Shown here: piece after piece, positions 7,672 to 15,772 of the stretch | How the letters are laid out: the number at the start of each line of letters is the position of its first letter | How positions within the stretch are numbered: the first letter of the stretch is position 1 | Assembly (NCBI RefSeq): GCF_039534165.1 | Contig: NZ_BAAAUX010000002.1 | Coordinates: 124,001 to 188,000 of the forward strand | Origin: Saccharopolyspora_D taberi | GTDB taxonomy: Bacteria; Actinomycetota; Actinomycetes; Mycobacteriales; Pseudonocardiaceae | DNA: 64,000 bases | Direction: 5' to 3' | Notes under the pieces: generated by a model | The model's database searches: none | Seen by the model: only the letters and a program-made list of their open reading frames with translations | Told to the model about the DNA's origin: nothing | Translations under genes and position numbers: made by a program

Positions 7672-8577
7672 TCAGCGGATTTCGGGTGGGCTGAGCTGGG
7701 ACTGCGCGATGGCCGACGACCCGGTGCCCCACTTCTGCAGGATGCGCTGGTAGCTGCCGTCCTGGATGAGCTTGTTCACCGCCGCCTGCAGCGCGGGCGC
7801 CAGCGGCGATTCCTTCTTCAGCGCGAAACCGACGTCGAGCCTGCGGAACTCGTTGAGGAACTTCAGGTTCGGCTGCTGGGACACGCCGTAGCGCAGCCCG
7901 TTGATGGTGGACATGAGCACGTCCACCTTGCCCTGGTTGAGCGCGGAGAACAGGGCGCTCTGCTCGGAGAACACCTGCACCTGGTACTCCGGGCGGCCGG
8001 TTTCGGCGCAGCGGTGGCGCTGCGAGTTCAGCGTGGACTCGAAGGTGGTGCCCGCCCCGGTCCCGATGGTCCGACCGCACAGCTGCGTGATGTCGGTGAC
8101 CTCGGGGAGATCGCTGTCCTTGCGGACCGCGAACCCCTGGCCGTCGTTGACGTAGGTGACGAAGTCGATGGTCTTCTTGCGTTCCTCGGTCACCCCGAAG
8201 TTGCCGGTGCCGACCTGGTACTTGCCGCTGCCCAGCGCGGGCAGGATCGTCTCGAACGCGGCGTCCTCCCGCTCGACCCGCACGCCGAGCACGCGCGCGA
8301 CGGCGTCGGCGATGTCGACGTCCAGGCCGACGGGCTGCGGCCTGCCCTCGACGAAGAACCCGCCGGGCGGGGTGCCGATCGCCGAGCCGAAGCGCAGCAC
8401 CCCGGAGGAGCGGACTTCCTCGGGGAGCAGGCCGGCGATCGAGTCGTCCTTCGGGATCGTCGAGACCACGTCGGTGTTGACGTCCAGCGTCGTTTCGGTG
8501 ACGGGCGCCTGGCCGCAGGCGCTGAGGGCCATCGCGGTCAGCGCGACCGCGATGGCCAGAGGTTTGCGGAGCGACAT
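7672..8577 (-). CDS. Polar amino-acid ABC transporter solute-binding lipoprotein
   Basis: 301 residues, a family 3 extracellular solute-binding protein. The signal peptide ends in the lipobox LSAC (Cys about 21), so the protein is lipid-anchored outside the membrane. The mature part shows the classic order: SGVLRFGSAIGTPPGGF near the start, VGLDVDIADAVARVLG, the FETILPALGSGKYQVGTGNFGVTEERKKTIDFV hinge block and a VDVLMSTINGLRYGV region. It lies divergent from the cognate permease gene at 9068. A Cys-containing leader upstream suggests that the substrate is a sulfur amino acid such as cystine; that part is inference. Confidence 0.88.
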   Translation of the reverse strand: MSLRKPLAIAVALTAMALSACGQAPVTETTLDVNTDVVSTIPKDDSIAGLLPEEVRSSGVLRFGSAIGTPPGGFFVEGRPQPVGLDVDIADAVARVLGVRVEREDAAFETILPALGSGKYQVGTGNFGVTEERKKTIDFVTYVNDGQGFAVRKDSDLPEVTDITQLCGRTIGTGAGTTFESTLNSQRHRCAETGRPEYQVQVFSEQSALFSALNQGKVDVLMSTINGLRYGVSQQPNLKFLNEFRRLDVGFALKKESPLAPALQAAVNKLIQDGSYQRILQKWGTGSSAIAQSQLSPPEIR

Positions 8578-8763
8578 TGTGCTGTCCTCGGTTGTACTTG
8601 GCCCTTCCGGGCCGCGAAGTCCACAGTGAACGGTCGGACTGCTCGGGGCAGCGTTGGTTCCCGGGAAGAAGTGGTTTGCGGGCGGAACGCGGTGGTGCGG
8701 CGGGAAAAGCGCGCGGCCGGGCGGTCGCCGCAGCGACCGAGGGATGCCGGGCCGGCGCCTGTT

Positions 8764-8841
8764 TCAGCTGCTACAGGAGGCGGACCACACGAACCCCAGA
8801 TCGATGTGGGCCCGCGTCACCAAACGCAACTGGTAGGTCAC
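8764..8841 (-). CDS. Leaderless Cys-containing leader peptide upstream of the solute-binding protein gene
   Basis: A 25-codon frame from GTG 8841 to the stop at 8764-8766, with the core RAHIDLGFVWSASCSS, close to the RAHVDLLRVASAAC of the leader at 15496. No Shine-Dalgarno is present. The promoter (8849-8877) puts the transcript start at the GTG. A 186-nt untranslated stretch separates it from the transporter gene, enough for attenuation or antitermination folding. Function as a cysteine sensor is inferred from the motif shared with the other three leaders. Confidence 0.6.
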   Translation of the reverse strand: MTYQLRLVTRAHIDLGFVWSASCSS

Positions 8842-8848
8842 GAGATCG

Positions 8849-8877
8849 AGGATTGCCCGCCGCGGGAGCGAAGTCAA
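8849..8877 (-). promoter_or_regulatory. Promoter of the solute-binding protein leader
   Basis: On the minus strand, TTGACT (8877-8872), a 17-bp spacer, AATCCT (8854-8849), then seven bases to GTG at 8841: exactly the geometry of the other three leader promoters. The -10 match is weak, but the spacing repeated four times supports it. Confidence 0.5.
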
Positions 8878-8914
8878 CGGATGCCACGTTCTGGGACGGG
8901 GCAGGTGATCCGCC

Positions 8915-8942
8915 TTGACCGGACCCGCCCGGGGGTTATGGT
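8915..8942 (+). promoter_or_regulatory. Candidate promoter of the amino-acid permease operon
   Basis: TTGACC (8915-8920), a 16-bp spacer and TATGGT (8937-8942) on the plus strand, about 125 bp before the permease ATG. Divergent from the leader promoter at 8849-8877 with 38 bp between the two -35 boxes, leaving room for a shared regulator. This side has no Cys leader. Confidence 0.4.
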
Positions 8943-9067
8943 GGCGATCAGGACCGGTGGTGGTCCGACGCGCGTTGAGGGACGCGGTGTTTGACGGACC
9001 CGGGGTCCGAAGGCTTCGGCCGGCGGCGGGTGCTCGTATCCATTTTCCCCTGCGCGAGTAGGAATCC

Positions 9068-10033
9068 ATGACCCGTTCTCATCTGCGGGCGGTCTCCGAC
9101 CCCGCGGCCGGCCAGGCCGCGGTACCGCCCCCGAAAGTCGTTCCGCTGCGCCACAGCGGGCGCTGGGCCGCCGCCGCGGTGGTGCTGGCGGTCTTCGCGC
9201 TGGTGCTGTGGTCGGTGGTGACCAACCCGAACTTCCAGTGGAGCGTCGTCGGCGCGTACTTCGGCACGCCGGCGGTGCTGCACGGCCTCGTCCTCACGCT
9301 GTGGCTGACCGCGGTGACGATGGTGCTCGGCTTCCTGCTCGGCACCGTGCTGGCGGTCATGCGGCTGTCCGGCAACCCGGTGCTGGTGGCGCTGAGCTGG
9401 GGCTACGTCTGGCTGTTCCGCTCGATCCCGCTGCTGGTGCAGCTGCTGTTCTGGTTCAACATCGGCGCGCTCTACCCGACGCTGGGCGTGGGCTCGTTCA
9501 GCATCTCCACGGTCGACCTGATCGGCGGCACCACCACGGCGGTCATCGGCCTGGTGCTGCACGAGGCGGCCTTCGCCGCCGAGATCGTGCGCGGCGGGAT
9601 CCTGTCGATCGACGCGGGGCAGACCGAGGCCGCCCAGGCGCTGGGCATGGGACGGCTGCGGATCCTGCGCCGGATCGTGCTGCCGCAGGCGATGCGGGCG
9701 ATCATCCCGCCCGCTGGCAACGCGCTGATCGGCACCCTGAAGGGGACCTCGATCGTGAGCGTCATCGCGGTGCACGACCTGCTTTACTCGGTGCAGATCA
9801 TCTACAACCGCAACTACCTGGTCATTCCGCTGCTGCTGGTGGCGTGCGTCTGGTACCTCGTGGTGACCAGCCTGCTGACCATCTGCCAGTACTACGTCGA
9901 GCGGTACTACGCGCGCGGCTCGCAGCGGCAGCTGCCGCCGACACCGCTGCAACGCCTCCGCACCGGATGGCGTGCCGTGAACACCCGGCTGGCGAACACC
10001 CGGCCGGCGCGACCGGGGGAGCAGTCACGATGA
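9068..10033 (+). CDS. Polar amino-acid ABC transporter permease
   Basis: 321 residues with about six membrane helices and the His/Glu/Gln TM1 family signature. The EAA loop is clear (EAAQALGMGRLRILRRIVLPQAMRAIIPPAGN, about residues 190-225), preceded by the family's LIGLVLHEAAFAAEIVRGGI-type segment. The N-terminal 30 residues are cytoplasmic and variable. Stop overlaps the start of the ATPase gene (ATGA at 10030). It forms one importer with the lipoprotein at 7672 and the ATPase at 10030. Confidence 0.9.
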   Translation: MTRSHLRAVSDPAAGQAAVPPPKVVPLRHSGRWAAAAVVLAVFALVLWSVVTNPNFQWSVVGAYFGTPAVLHGLVLTLWLTAVTMVLGFLLGTVLAVMRLSGNPVLVALSWGYVWLFRSIPLLVQLLFWFNIGALYPTLGVGSFSISTVDLIGGTTTAVIGLVLHEAAFAAEIVRGGILSIDAGQTEAAQALGMGRLRILRRIVLPQAMRAIIPPAGNALIGTLKGTSIVSVIAVHDLLYSVQIIYNRNYLVIPLLLVACVWYLVVTSLLTICQYYVERYYARGSQRQLPPTPLQRLRTGWRAVNTRLANTRPARPGEQSR

Positions 10034-10788
10034 CGATGCTGCGAGTGCGCGACGTGCACAAGAGCTTCGGCCCGACACCGGTGCTGAAGGGTGTCTCGCT
10101 GGAGGTCGCAGCCGGGGAGGTGACGTGCGTGATCGGCCCGTCCGGCTCCGGCAAGAGCACGTTGCTGCGCTGCGTCAACCACCTGGAGAAGATCGACGCC
10201 GGGGTGGTGGAGCTCGACGGCGAGCTGGTCGGCTACCGGGAGTCGGCGGGCAAGCTGCACGAGCTCCCGGACCGGGCGATCGCCCGGCAGCGGGCCGAGA
10301 TCGGCATGGTGTTCCAGAACTTCAACCTGTTCGGCCACATGACGGTGCTGGAGAACCTGGTGGAGGCGCCGGTCGGGGTGCGCGGTCTGTCCAAATCGGA
10401 CGCTACCGGGCGGGCCAGGGAGATGCTGGAGCTGGTCGGCCTGCAGGGGCGGGAGGACTCCTACCCGCGGCAGCTCTCCGGCGGCCAGCAGCAGCGGATC
10501 GCGATCGCGCGGGCGCTGGCCATGCGGCCGAAGCTGGTGCTGTTCGACGAGCCGACCAGCGCCCTGGACCCGGAGCTGGTGGGCGAGGTGCTGACGGTGA
10601 TGAAGGACCTGGCCGCGCGCGGGCTGACCATGGTCGTGGTGACCCACGAGATGGGATTCGCCCGCGAGGCCGCCGACAGCGTCGTGTTCCTCGACGAGGG
10701 GCAGGTGGTCGAGCGCGGTACTCCGTCCGCGGTGCTCGGTGCCCCGCGCGAACCGCGGACCCGGGAGTTCCTGGAACGGGTCCTGTGA
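10030..10788 (+). CDS. Polar amino-acid ABC transporter ATP-binding protein
   Basis: 252 residues, complete ATPase of the GlnQ/HisP type. Walker A GPSGSGKST (about 37-45), Q-loop MVFQNFNLF, signature LSGGQQQR, Walker B LVLFDEPTSALDPE and the H-loop VVTHEMGF are all intact. Overlaps both neighbours: ATGA with the permease, GTGA with the next gene. Powers import of the substrate bound by the lipoprotein at 7672. Confidence 0.92.
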   Translation: MTMLRVRDVHKSFGPTPVLKGVSLEVAAGEVTCVIGPSGSGKSTLLRCVNHLEKIDAGVVELDGELVGYRESAGKLHELPDRAIARQRAEIGMVFQNFNLFGHMTVLENLVEAPVGVRGLSKSDATGRAREMLELVGLQGREDSYPRQLSGGQQQRIAIARALAMRPKLVLFDEPTSALDPELVGEVLTVMKDLAARGLTMVVVTHEMGFAREAADSVVFLDEGQVVERGTPSAVLGAPREPRTREFLERVL

Positions 10789-12629
10789 GCGCGCAGCTGG
10801 TCGTGGTGGGTGCGGGCCCGCGCGCGACCGGACTGCTGGAGCGGCTCGGGGCCAACGCCCCGGAACTGCTGCCGGGCGAGTTGGCGGTGCACCTGGTCGA
10901 TCCGCATCCGCCCGGTGCCGGGCGGGTGTGGCGGCCGGACCAGTCGCCGCTGCTGTGGATGAACTCGATGGCCGAGGACGTCACGATGTTCCTCGACTCG
11001 TCGGTGGAGTGCACCGGTCCGGTCCGGTCGGGTCCGTCGCTGGCGGAGTGGGCGCGGGAGGCCGACGCCGACGCGCTGCCGGAGGCCGTCGCCGGGCGGG
11101 TCCGGAAGCTGGAGGGCCGCGCGTTCGCCGACCGGCAGGTGCAAAGCGCTTACCTGTCCTGGGTTTTCGACCGGGCGGTGGCCTCGCTGCCGGACCGGAT
11201 CGCGGTCCACGTCCACCGGGCGGAGGCGACCTGCGTCGAGGACCTCCCCGACGGCAGGCAGTGCGTCCGGCTGGACGACGGATCGGACCTCGTCGCCGAC
11301 GTCGTCGTCCTCGCGCTGGGACACCTGGACGCAGAACCGGCCGGAGAGCACGCGCGGCTGCGGGACTTCGCCCGGCGGCACGGGCTGTTCTACCTCCCGC
11401 CGGAGTACTCGGCCGACGCCGACCTCACTGCGGTGGCGCCTGAGCAGGACGTGATCGTGCGCGGGTTCGGCCTCGCGTTCGTCGACCTGATGGTCCTGCT
11501 CACCGAAGGCCGGGGAGGCCGCTACCACCGCGACCGGGAGGGTGCGCTGCGCTACGAGCCGTCCGGGGCCGAGCCGCGGATCCACGTCGGATCCCGCCGG
11601 GGTGTGCCCTACCGGTCGAAGATCGGGTACGGCCTGATCGGGCAACGCCCGCGGTATCCGGTGTTCTTCGGCCCCGAGCAGATCGACCGGCTGCCGAGCG
11701 GAGCGGACTTCCGGCGCGACGTCTGGCCGCTGATCGCCAAGGAGCTGGGCTGGGGCCACTACCACGAGCTGTTCACCGCGCACCCGGACCGGGTCGCCAT
11801 GGACTGGGCGGAGTTCGCCGCCCGGTACGCGGAGCTCGGGTGGCACGAGGTGGGGCCGCTGGTCGCGGAGGCGGTGCCGAAGCAGGCGGACCGGCTGGAC
11901 ATCGAGCGGCTGGACCGCCCGCTGCGGGGGATCGGCTTCGACGATCCGGACCGGTTCCAGGAGGCGATCCGGGAGCACGTCACCGACGACCTGGCCCGTC
12001 GCGGAAATGCCGACCACAGCGCGGATCTCGGGGTCTTCCTCGCCCTGCTGTCGGTCTACGGGCAGCTGCCCCGGGCGTTCGCCCGGCTCGACGCCCGCTC
12101 TCACGTCGCCGATCTCGACGGCTGGTTCTACGGGTTCTTCAACTACTTCGCCAGCGGGCCCCCGGGGCCTCGGCTGGAAGAACTGCTGGCGTTGTCCCGT
12201 GCCGGGGTGGTGTCGTTCCTCGGGGCGGACATGTGGGTGGAGGCCGACGGCGGTGAGTTCAGGGCCGGGAGCGCGAGCACACCGCGGGTCGTCTCCGCGC
12301 GGGCGCTGATCGAGGCGAAGCTGCCGGGGCCCAGCGTGCGCGGGAGCCGGAACCGGCTGCTGCGCGGGCTGCACGAGAGGGGCGCGGTGGCGGAGGAAGT
12401 CCTCGCGGAAGGGGATTTCCGGCACGCCACCGGCCGGGTGCTGGTCGCTCCGGAGTCGGGGCGGATCATCGACGGTGGCGGCGAGGAACATCCGCGCCGG
12501 TACGCCCTCGGAGCTTTCACGAGCGGGCGGGCGTTGGCAGCCTTCGCCCGGCCGAAGACGAATGCCCCGGCCTTCCGGGAGAACGACGCCGTCGCCCGCC
12601 GGATCCTGGTGCAGCTCGGGGAGTTCTGA
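10785..12629 (+). CDS. Large FAD/NAD(P)-binding protein co-transcribed with the amino-acid importer
   Basis: 614 residues, starting with a Rossmann FAD motif VVVGAGPRATGLLERL right after the GTG start. The next blocks are characteristic of the FAD-NAD(P)-binding family often called HI0933-independent FAD/NAD(P)-binding proteins (PF13454 type): HLVDPHPPGAGRVWRPDQSP and MNSMAEDVTMF, then VVVLALGHLDAEPAGE (second nucleotide-site region, about 180-195). The reaction is unknown. Translational coupling to the ATPase (GTGA overlap) suggests that it acts on the imported substrate, possibly oxidising a sulfur amino acid; that is a guess from context. The operon ends at a strong hairpin. Confidence 0.75.
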   Translation: MSAQLVVVGAGPRATGLLERLGANAPELLPGELAVHLVDPHPPGAGRVWRPDQSPLLWMNSMAEDVTMFLDSSVECTGPVRSGPSLAEWAREADADALPEAVAGRVRKLEGRAFADRQVQSAYLSWVFDRAVASLPDRIAVHVHRAEATCVEDLPDGRQCVRLDDGSDLVADVVVLALGHLDAEPAGEHARLRDFARRHGLFYLPPEYSADADLTAVAPEQDVIVRGFGLAFVDLMVLLTEGRGGRYHRDREGALRYEPSGAEPRIHVGSRRGVPYRSKIGYGLIGQRPRYPVFFGPEQIDRLPSGADFRRDVWPLIAKELGWGHYHELFTAHPDRVAMDWAEFAARYAELGWHEVGPLVAEAVPKQADRLDIERLDRPLRGIGFDDPDRFQEAIREHVTDDLARRGNADHSADLGVFLALLSVYGQLPRAFARLDARSHVADLDGWFYGFFNYFASGPPGPRLEELLALSRAGVVSFLGADMWVEADGGEFRAGSASTPRVVSARALIEAKLPGPSVRGSRNRLLRGLHERGAVAEEVLAEGDFRHATGRVLVAPESGRIIDGGGEEHPRRYALGAFTSGRALAAFARPKTNAPAFRENDAVARRILVQLGEF

Positions 12630-12642
12630 AAAGCAACGCGGC

Positions 12643-12672
12643 CCTCGGGCGTCTCCGCGAAGACGCCCGAGG
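12643..12672. terminator. Bidirectional terminator
   Basis: A perfect 12-bp stem (cctcgggcgtct at 12643-12654 with its complement at 12661-12672) and a six-base loop, between the convergent stops of the FAD protein gene (12629) and the sulfonate-binding protein gene (12691). Confidence 0.85.
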
Positions 12673-12690
12673 CGAGTCCGGCAAGCCCGC

Positions 12691-13704
12691 TCAGCGGACT
12701 GCGGCTACCTGCGCGTCGTATCTGCGATCGACGAAGTCCTCGAACCGGAACCGGCCCGGCAGCACGCCGGCCTCGCGCAACGCATCGGCCAGCTTCTGCT
12801 CGGAGTCGACCAGTTCGGGCGACAACGCCACCGGCAGCTGGTTCTTGCGGTCGGCCGCCCTGCGGGTGACCTCCGGCGGCAGGCCGGTCTCGGCCGTCCA
12901 GAACTCCGCTCGCCGGTCGGGGTGCTGGTCGTTGAAGACCTGCGCCCGGGCCAGCCTGGTCACGAAGTCGGCGATCGCGGCGTTGCGGCCCGGGTCGGCC
13001 AGCGATTTCCGGCTCGCCACCTGGAATCCGTAGCCGTTGGCAGTCCCCTCGCCGGTGGCCAGGACGCGGGCGCCTGCCTCCAGCTCGGCCTGTGCCGTGT
13101 AGGGGTCCCACACCGCCCACGCGTCGATCTGCTTCTGGGTGAACGCCGAGTACGCCTCCGACGGTTGCAGGTAGGACAGGCGCACGTCCTGCAGCGACAG
13201 ACCCGCGCGGCGCAGGGTGTAGAGCACCTGGCCGTGCGCCGAACTTCCCTTGGCGACACCGATCGTCCTGCCCCGCAGGTCGGACAGGGTGCGCAGCGGA
13301 GAGTCCGGTGGCACCAGGATCGCCTCGCCCGCCGGGTCGGCCTTGCTGGCCGAGACGATGGAGATCTGCGCGCCGGCCGCCGCCGCGAACAGCGGCGGGG
13401 TGTTGCCGACGCTGCCCACGTCGACCGCCCCGGCCGACACCGCCTCCAGCATCGGCGGCCCGGACGTGAACGTCGACCACTCGATCCGGTAAGGCACGTC
13501 GCCGAGCAGACCTGCCGCCGTGAGCAGGGACTTCGCCCCGCCCTTCTGGTCTCCGACCTTCAGCACCACCGCGGACAGCTCGGCCGGGCCCACCGGCGGC
13601 GGGACCGGTGCCCGCCGCGGCGCGGTCGTGGCGCTGCCGCACGCCGTCGCCAGGGCCAGGACCAGCAGGGCCGAGATCGTCCGCAGCACGTCACGCCGCG
13701 CCAT
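12691..13704 (-). CDS. ssuA: Aliphatic sulfonate/taurine ABC transporter solute-binding lipoprotein
   Basis: 337 residues of the SsuA/NrtA/TauA family. Signal peptide with lipobox LATAC (Cys about 22). Diagnostic segments: VLKVGDQKGGAKSLL, FTSGPPMLEAVSAGAVDVGSVGNTPPLFAAAAG, DLRGRTIGVAKGSSAHG and the IDAWAVWDPYTAQAE stretch. Delivers sulfonates as a sulfur source to the permease/ATPase pair encoded immediately upstream. Its start overlaps the end of the ATPase gene by 14 bases. Last gene of the ssuC-ssuB-ssuA operon. Confidence 0.88.
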   Translation of the reverse strand: MARRDVLRTISALLVLALATACGSATTAPRRAPVPPPVGPAELSAVVLKVGDQKGGAKSLLTAAGLLGDVPYRIEWSTFTSGPPMLEAVSAGAVDVGSVGNTPPLFAAAAGAQISIVSASKADPAGEAILVPPDSPLRTLSDLRGRTIGVAKGSSAHGQVLYTLRRAGLSLQDVRLSYLQPSEAYSAFTQKQIDAWAVWDPYTAQAELEAGARVLATGEGTANGYGFQVASRKSLADPGRNAAIADFVTRLARAQVFNDQHPDRRAEFWTAETGLPPEVTRRAADRKNQLPVALSPELVDSEQKLADALREAGVLPGRFRFEDFVDRRYDAQVAAVR

Positions 13705-14404
13705 CGTCCACCACTCCCAGATCGCGCAGGATCCGGCCGCGCAGCGCGGCCAGCTGACCGTGGTCCCGCGGGCGTTCGCCCGCCGGGACGTGTTCGCCGG
13801 TGATCCGGCCGTCCGAGAGCACCAGCACCCGGTCCGCCAGCGCCAGCGCCTCGTCGATGTCGTGGGTCACCAGCAGCACGGTCGGGCGGTGCTGCCGCCA
13901 CAGGCGTCCGACCAGCCCGTGCATGGACACCCGGGTCAGCGCGTCCAGCGCGCCGAAGGGCTCGTCGAGCAGCAGCAGGGCCGGTTCCCGCACCAGGGCG
14001 CGGGCCAGCGACACCCGCTGCGCCTCACCGCCGGACAGGGTCAGCGGCCAGGCGTCCTCGCGGTCGCCGAGCCCGACCTCGGCCAGCGCCCGCCGGGCGG
14101 TCTCGCGCCGGTCCGCGCCGCGCAGCCCGAGCCAGACGTTCTCGCCGACGGTCCGCCACGGCAGCAGCCGGGGCTCCTGGAACGCCACCGAAACGCCGTC
14201 GGGGACGTCGAGCTCGCCGGTGGCCTCGCGGTCCAGGCCTGCGAGGATGCGCAGCAGCGTCGACTTCCCGGAACCGCTGCGGCCGAGCAGGGCGACGAAC
14301 TCGCCCGGCCCGAAGCGCAGGTCCAGCCCGTCGAGCACCCGGCGTCCGCCGAAGCCGCGGACCAGCCCGCGCACGGTCACCGCACTGCCGTGCCGACCCG
14401 CCAT
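13691..14404 (-). CDS. ssuB: Sulfonate ABC transporter ATP-binding protein
   Basis: 237 residues. All ATPase motifs are present: Walker A GRSGSGKST, Q-loop VAFQEPRLLPWRTV (typical of SsuB/TauB), signature LSGGEAQR, Walker B LLLLDEPFGALDALTR and the H-loop VTHDIDEAL. ATG at 14404 chosen; longer upstream frames are overlap with ssuC. Overlaps ssuC by 28 bases and ssuA by 14, so the three are translationally coupled. Confidence 0.9.
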   Translation of the reverse strand: MAGRHGSAVTVRGLVRGFGGRRVLDGLDLRFGPGEFVALLGRSGSGKSTLLRILAGLDREATGELDVPDGVSVAFQEPRLLPWRTVGENVWLGLRGADRRETARRALAEVGLGDREDAWPLTLSGGEAQRVSLARALVREPALLLLDEPFGALDALTRVSMHGLVGRLWRQHRPTVLLVTHDIDEALALADRVLVLSDGRITGEHVPAGERPRDHGQLAALRGRILRDLGVVDDGAA

Positions 14405-15210
14405 CGCAGGGCCCTCCTCTCCGCCAGCCGGACCAGGGCGTCGGTGATCAGCCCCAGCGCGGCGTAGATGACCAGGCCCACCACGATGATGTCCGTGCGC
14501 AGGAACTCCCTGGCGTTGTTGATCATGTATCCGATCCCGGCGTCGGCGTTGACCTGCTCGCCGATGATCAGCGACAGCCACGCGATCCCGAGCCCCTGCC
14601 GCAGGCCGATGAGCAGGCCGGGCAGCGTCGCGGGCAGCACCACGTGCCGGACCCGCTGCGTGCGGGTGAAGCCCAGCACCGAAGCGGCCTCCAGCAGCTT
14701 GGGGTCGACCCCGCGGATCGCGCCGTGCACGTTGAGGTAGAGCGGGAACGTCACGCCGAGCGCGACGAGGGCGATCTTGGGCGCCTCGCCGATGCCGAAC
14801 CAGAGGATGAACAGCGGTACCAGGCCGAGGTGCGGCAGCGTCCGCAGCATCTGCACCGGCGGGTCGAGCAGGGCGTCGCCCCAGCGCAGCAGTCCGGCGA
14901 CGAGACCGGCCGCGACGCCCAGCGAGACGCCGATGACCAGGCCGGCCGCGACCCGGCTCAGCGACACCAGCAGGTTCGGCCCGAGCTCCCCGGTGACCGC
15001 CAGTTCCCAGCCGGAGCGCAGGATCACGTCCGGAGCGGCGAGCTTGTCGGGCGGCAGCAGCCCTGTTCCGCTGGCGATCTGCCACACCACCAGAAGAGCC
15101 ACCGGGCTGATCCACCGGCGCAGGTTCGGGCGGCGTCTTCGCCGCGGCGGGGATTCGGTTTCCGGTGCCGCCCGGGCGGAGATCTCGGGTGGCGCGGTGG
15201 ACGCGGTCAT
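14377..15210 (-). CDS. ssuC: Sulfonate ABC transporter permease
   Basis: 277 residues, BPD-type permease with about six helices after a basic N-terminus (PRRRRRPNLRRW). The EAA loop reads EAASVLGFTRTQRVRHVVLPATLPGLLIGLR, and the region GLGIAWLSLIIGEQVNADAGIGYMI is diagnostic for the SsuC/TauC group. First structural gene of the operon, 77 bp downstream of the Cys leader frame at 15287-15361. Confidence 0.9.
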   Translation of the reverse strand: MTASTAPPEISARAAPETESPPRRRRRPNLRRWISPVALLVVWQIASGTGLLPPDKLAAPDVILRSGWELAVTGELGPNLLVSLSRVAAGLVIGVSLGVAAGLVAGLLRWGDALLDPPVQMLRTLPHLGLVPLFILWFGIGEAPKIALVALGVTFPLYLNVHGAIRGVDPKLLEAASVLGFTRTQRVRHVVLPATLPGLLIGLRQGLGIAWLSLIIGEQVNADAGIGYMINNAREFLRTDIIVVGLVIYAALGLITDALVRLAERRALRWRVGTAVR

Positions 15211-15286
15211 GGGGACCTCCAGTGCGCGAGGGCCTGCCGCGCGGCGGTGCGCGAGGACGGCAGGTGCGGCGGGGACAGGTGCCGGG

Positions 15287-15361
15287 TCAGCGGCAGAGGG
15301 CGCTGGCCTGGCGGTGCAGGTCGACGTGCCTGCGCTGGAAGAACGTGTTCCGCGCGCTCAT
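15287..15361 (-). CDS. Leaderless Cys-containing leader peptide of the ssuCBA operon
   Basis: A 24-codon frame starting at ATG 15361 (an in-frame ATG at 15370 would lie within the -10 region) and ending TGC CGC TGA. Core motif QRRHVDLHRQASALCR, matching the family RRH-V-DL. The promoter at 15369-15397 predicts transcription beginning at this ATG, without a ribosome binding site. It precedes a sulfonate transport operon, the clearest sulfur context of the four leaders. Cysteine-sensitive attenuation is inferred. Confidence 0.65.
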   Translation of the reverse strand: MSARNTFFQRRHVDLHRQASALCR

Positions 15362-15368
15362 GACCAGC

Positions 15369-15397
15369 ATGTTTGCAACGCCAGGTGGAGGTGTCAA
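15369..15397 (-). promoter_or_regulatory. Promoter of the ssuCBA leader
   Basis: On the minus strand: TTGACA (15397-15392), a 17-bp spacer, AAACAT (15374-15369), then seven bases to ATG 15361. A consensus -35 box and the same start geometry as at the other leaders. Confidence 0.6.
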
Positions 15398-15459
15398 CGA
15401 CTCCCACCCAGTGATCGCGTCCACAGTGGAGTGTCGTGGTTCCCACAGGGTGGGCGGCT

Positions 15460-15488
15460 TTGACGGTTCTGTGTCCTCCTGGTTGCAT
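15460..15488 (+). promoter_or_regulatory. Promoter of the winged-helix regulator leader
   Basis: TTGACG (15460-15465), a 17-bp spacer, TTGCAT (15483-15488), then seven bases to the ATG at 15496. It is divergent from the ssuCBA leader promoter, with 62 bp between the two -35 boxes. Confidence 0.6.
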
Positions 15489-15495
15489 CGGGATC

Positions 15496-15567
15496 ATGAC
15501 CACGGGAGTGAGGCTTGTGCAGCGCGCGCACGTCGACCTGTTGCGGGTCGCGTCGGCCGCTTGTTGA
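15496..15567 (+). CDS. Leaderless Cys-containing leader peptide upstream of the winged-helix regulator
   Basis: A 23-codon frame ending directly in Cys followed by the stop (GCT TGT TGA). Core motif QRAHVDLLRVASAAC. There is no Shine-Dalgarno, and the promoter start coincides with the ATG. It lies 205 bp upstream of the regulator gene at 15773. The position of the Cys codon as last codon would make a ribosome stalled for Cys-tRNA sit right at the stop, suitable for attenuation or Rho access control. Inference from motif and layout. Confidence 0.65.
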   Translation: MTTGVRLVQRAHVDLLRVASAAC

Positions 15568-15772
15568 CCTGCCGGTCCGAGCTGTCCACTCCCCAGTTCC
15601 AGACGTCCCGCCGGTGAGTTCCCGGTCGCGGGAGCTCCCATCACGCCGTCGGCCGGCGCAGCCACCCGCCATGCGGGGGAGGACGTCGGCCGCACCCCCG
15701 ATTCAGCGTGAAATTCCGGAAAACAGACGTGAAACCCGCGCCGGTGGCGGCGCGGAGAACGGAGAACCCGTC

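Noticed and set aside
9068..10033. A fifth Cys leader before the amino-acid permease gene
   Set aside because: The only short frame in the right place (starting near 8938) lacks the H-x-DL motif and any Cys.
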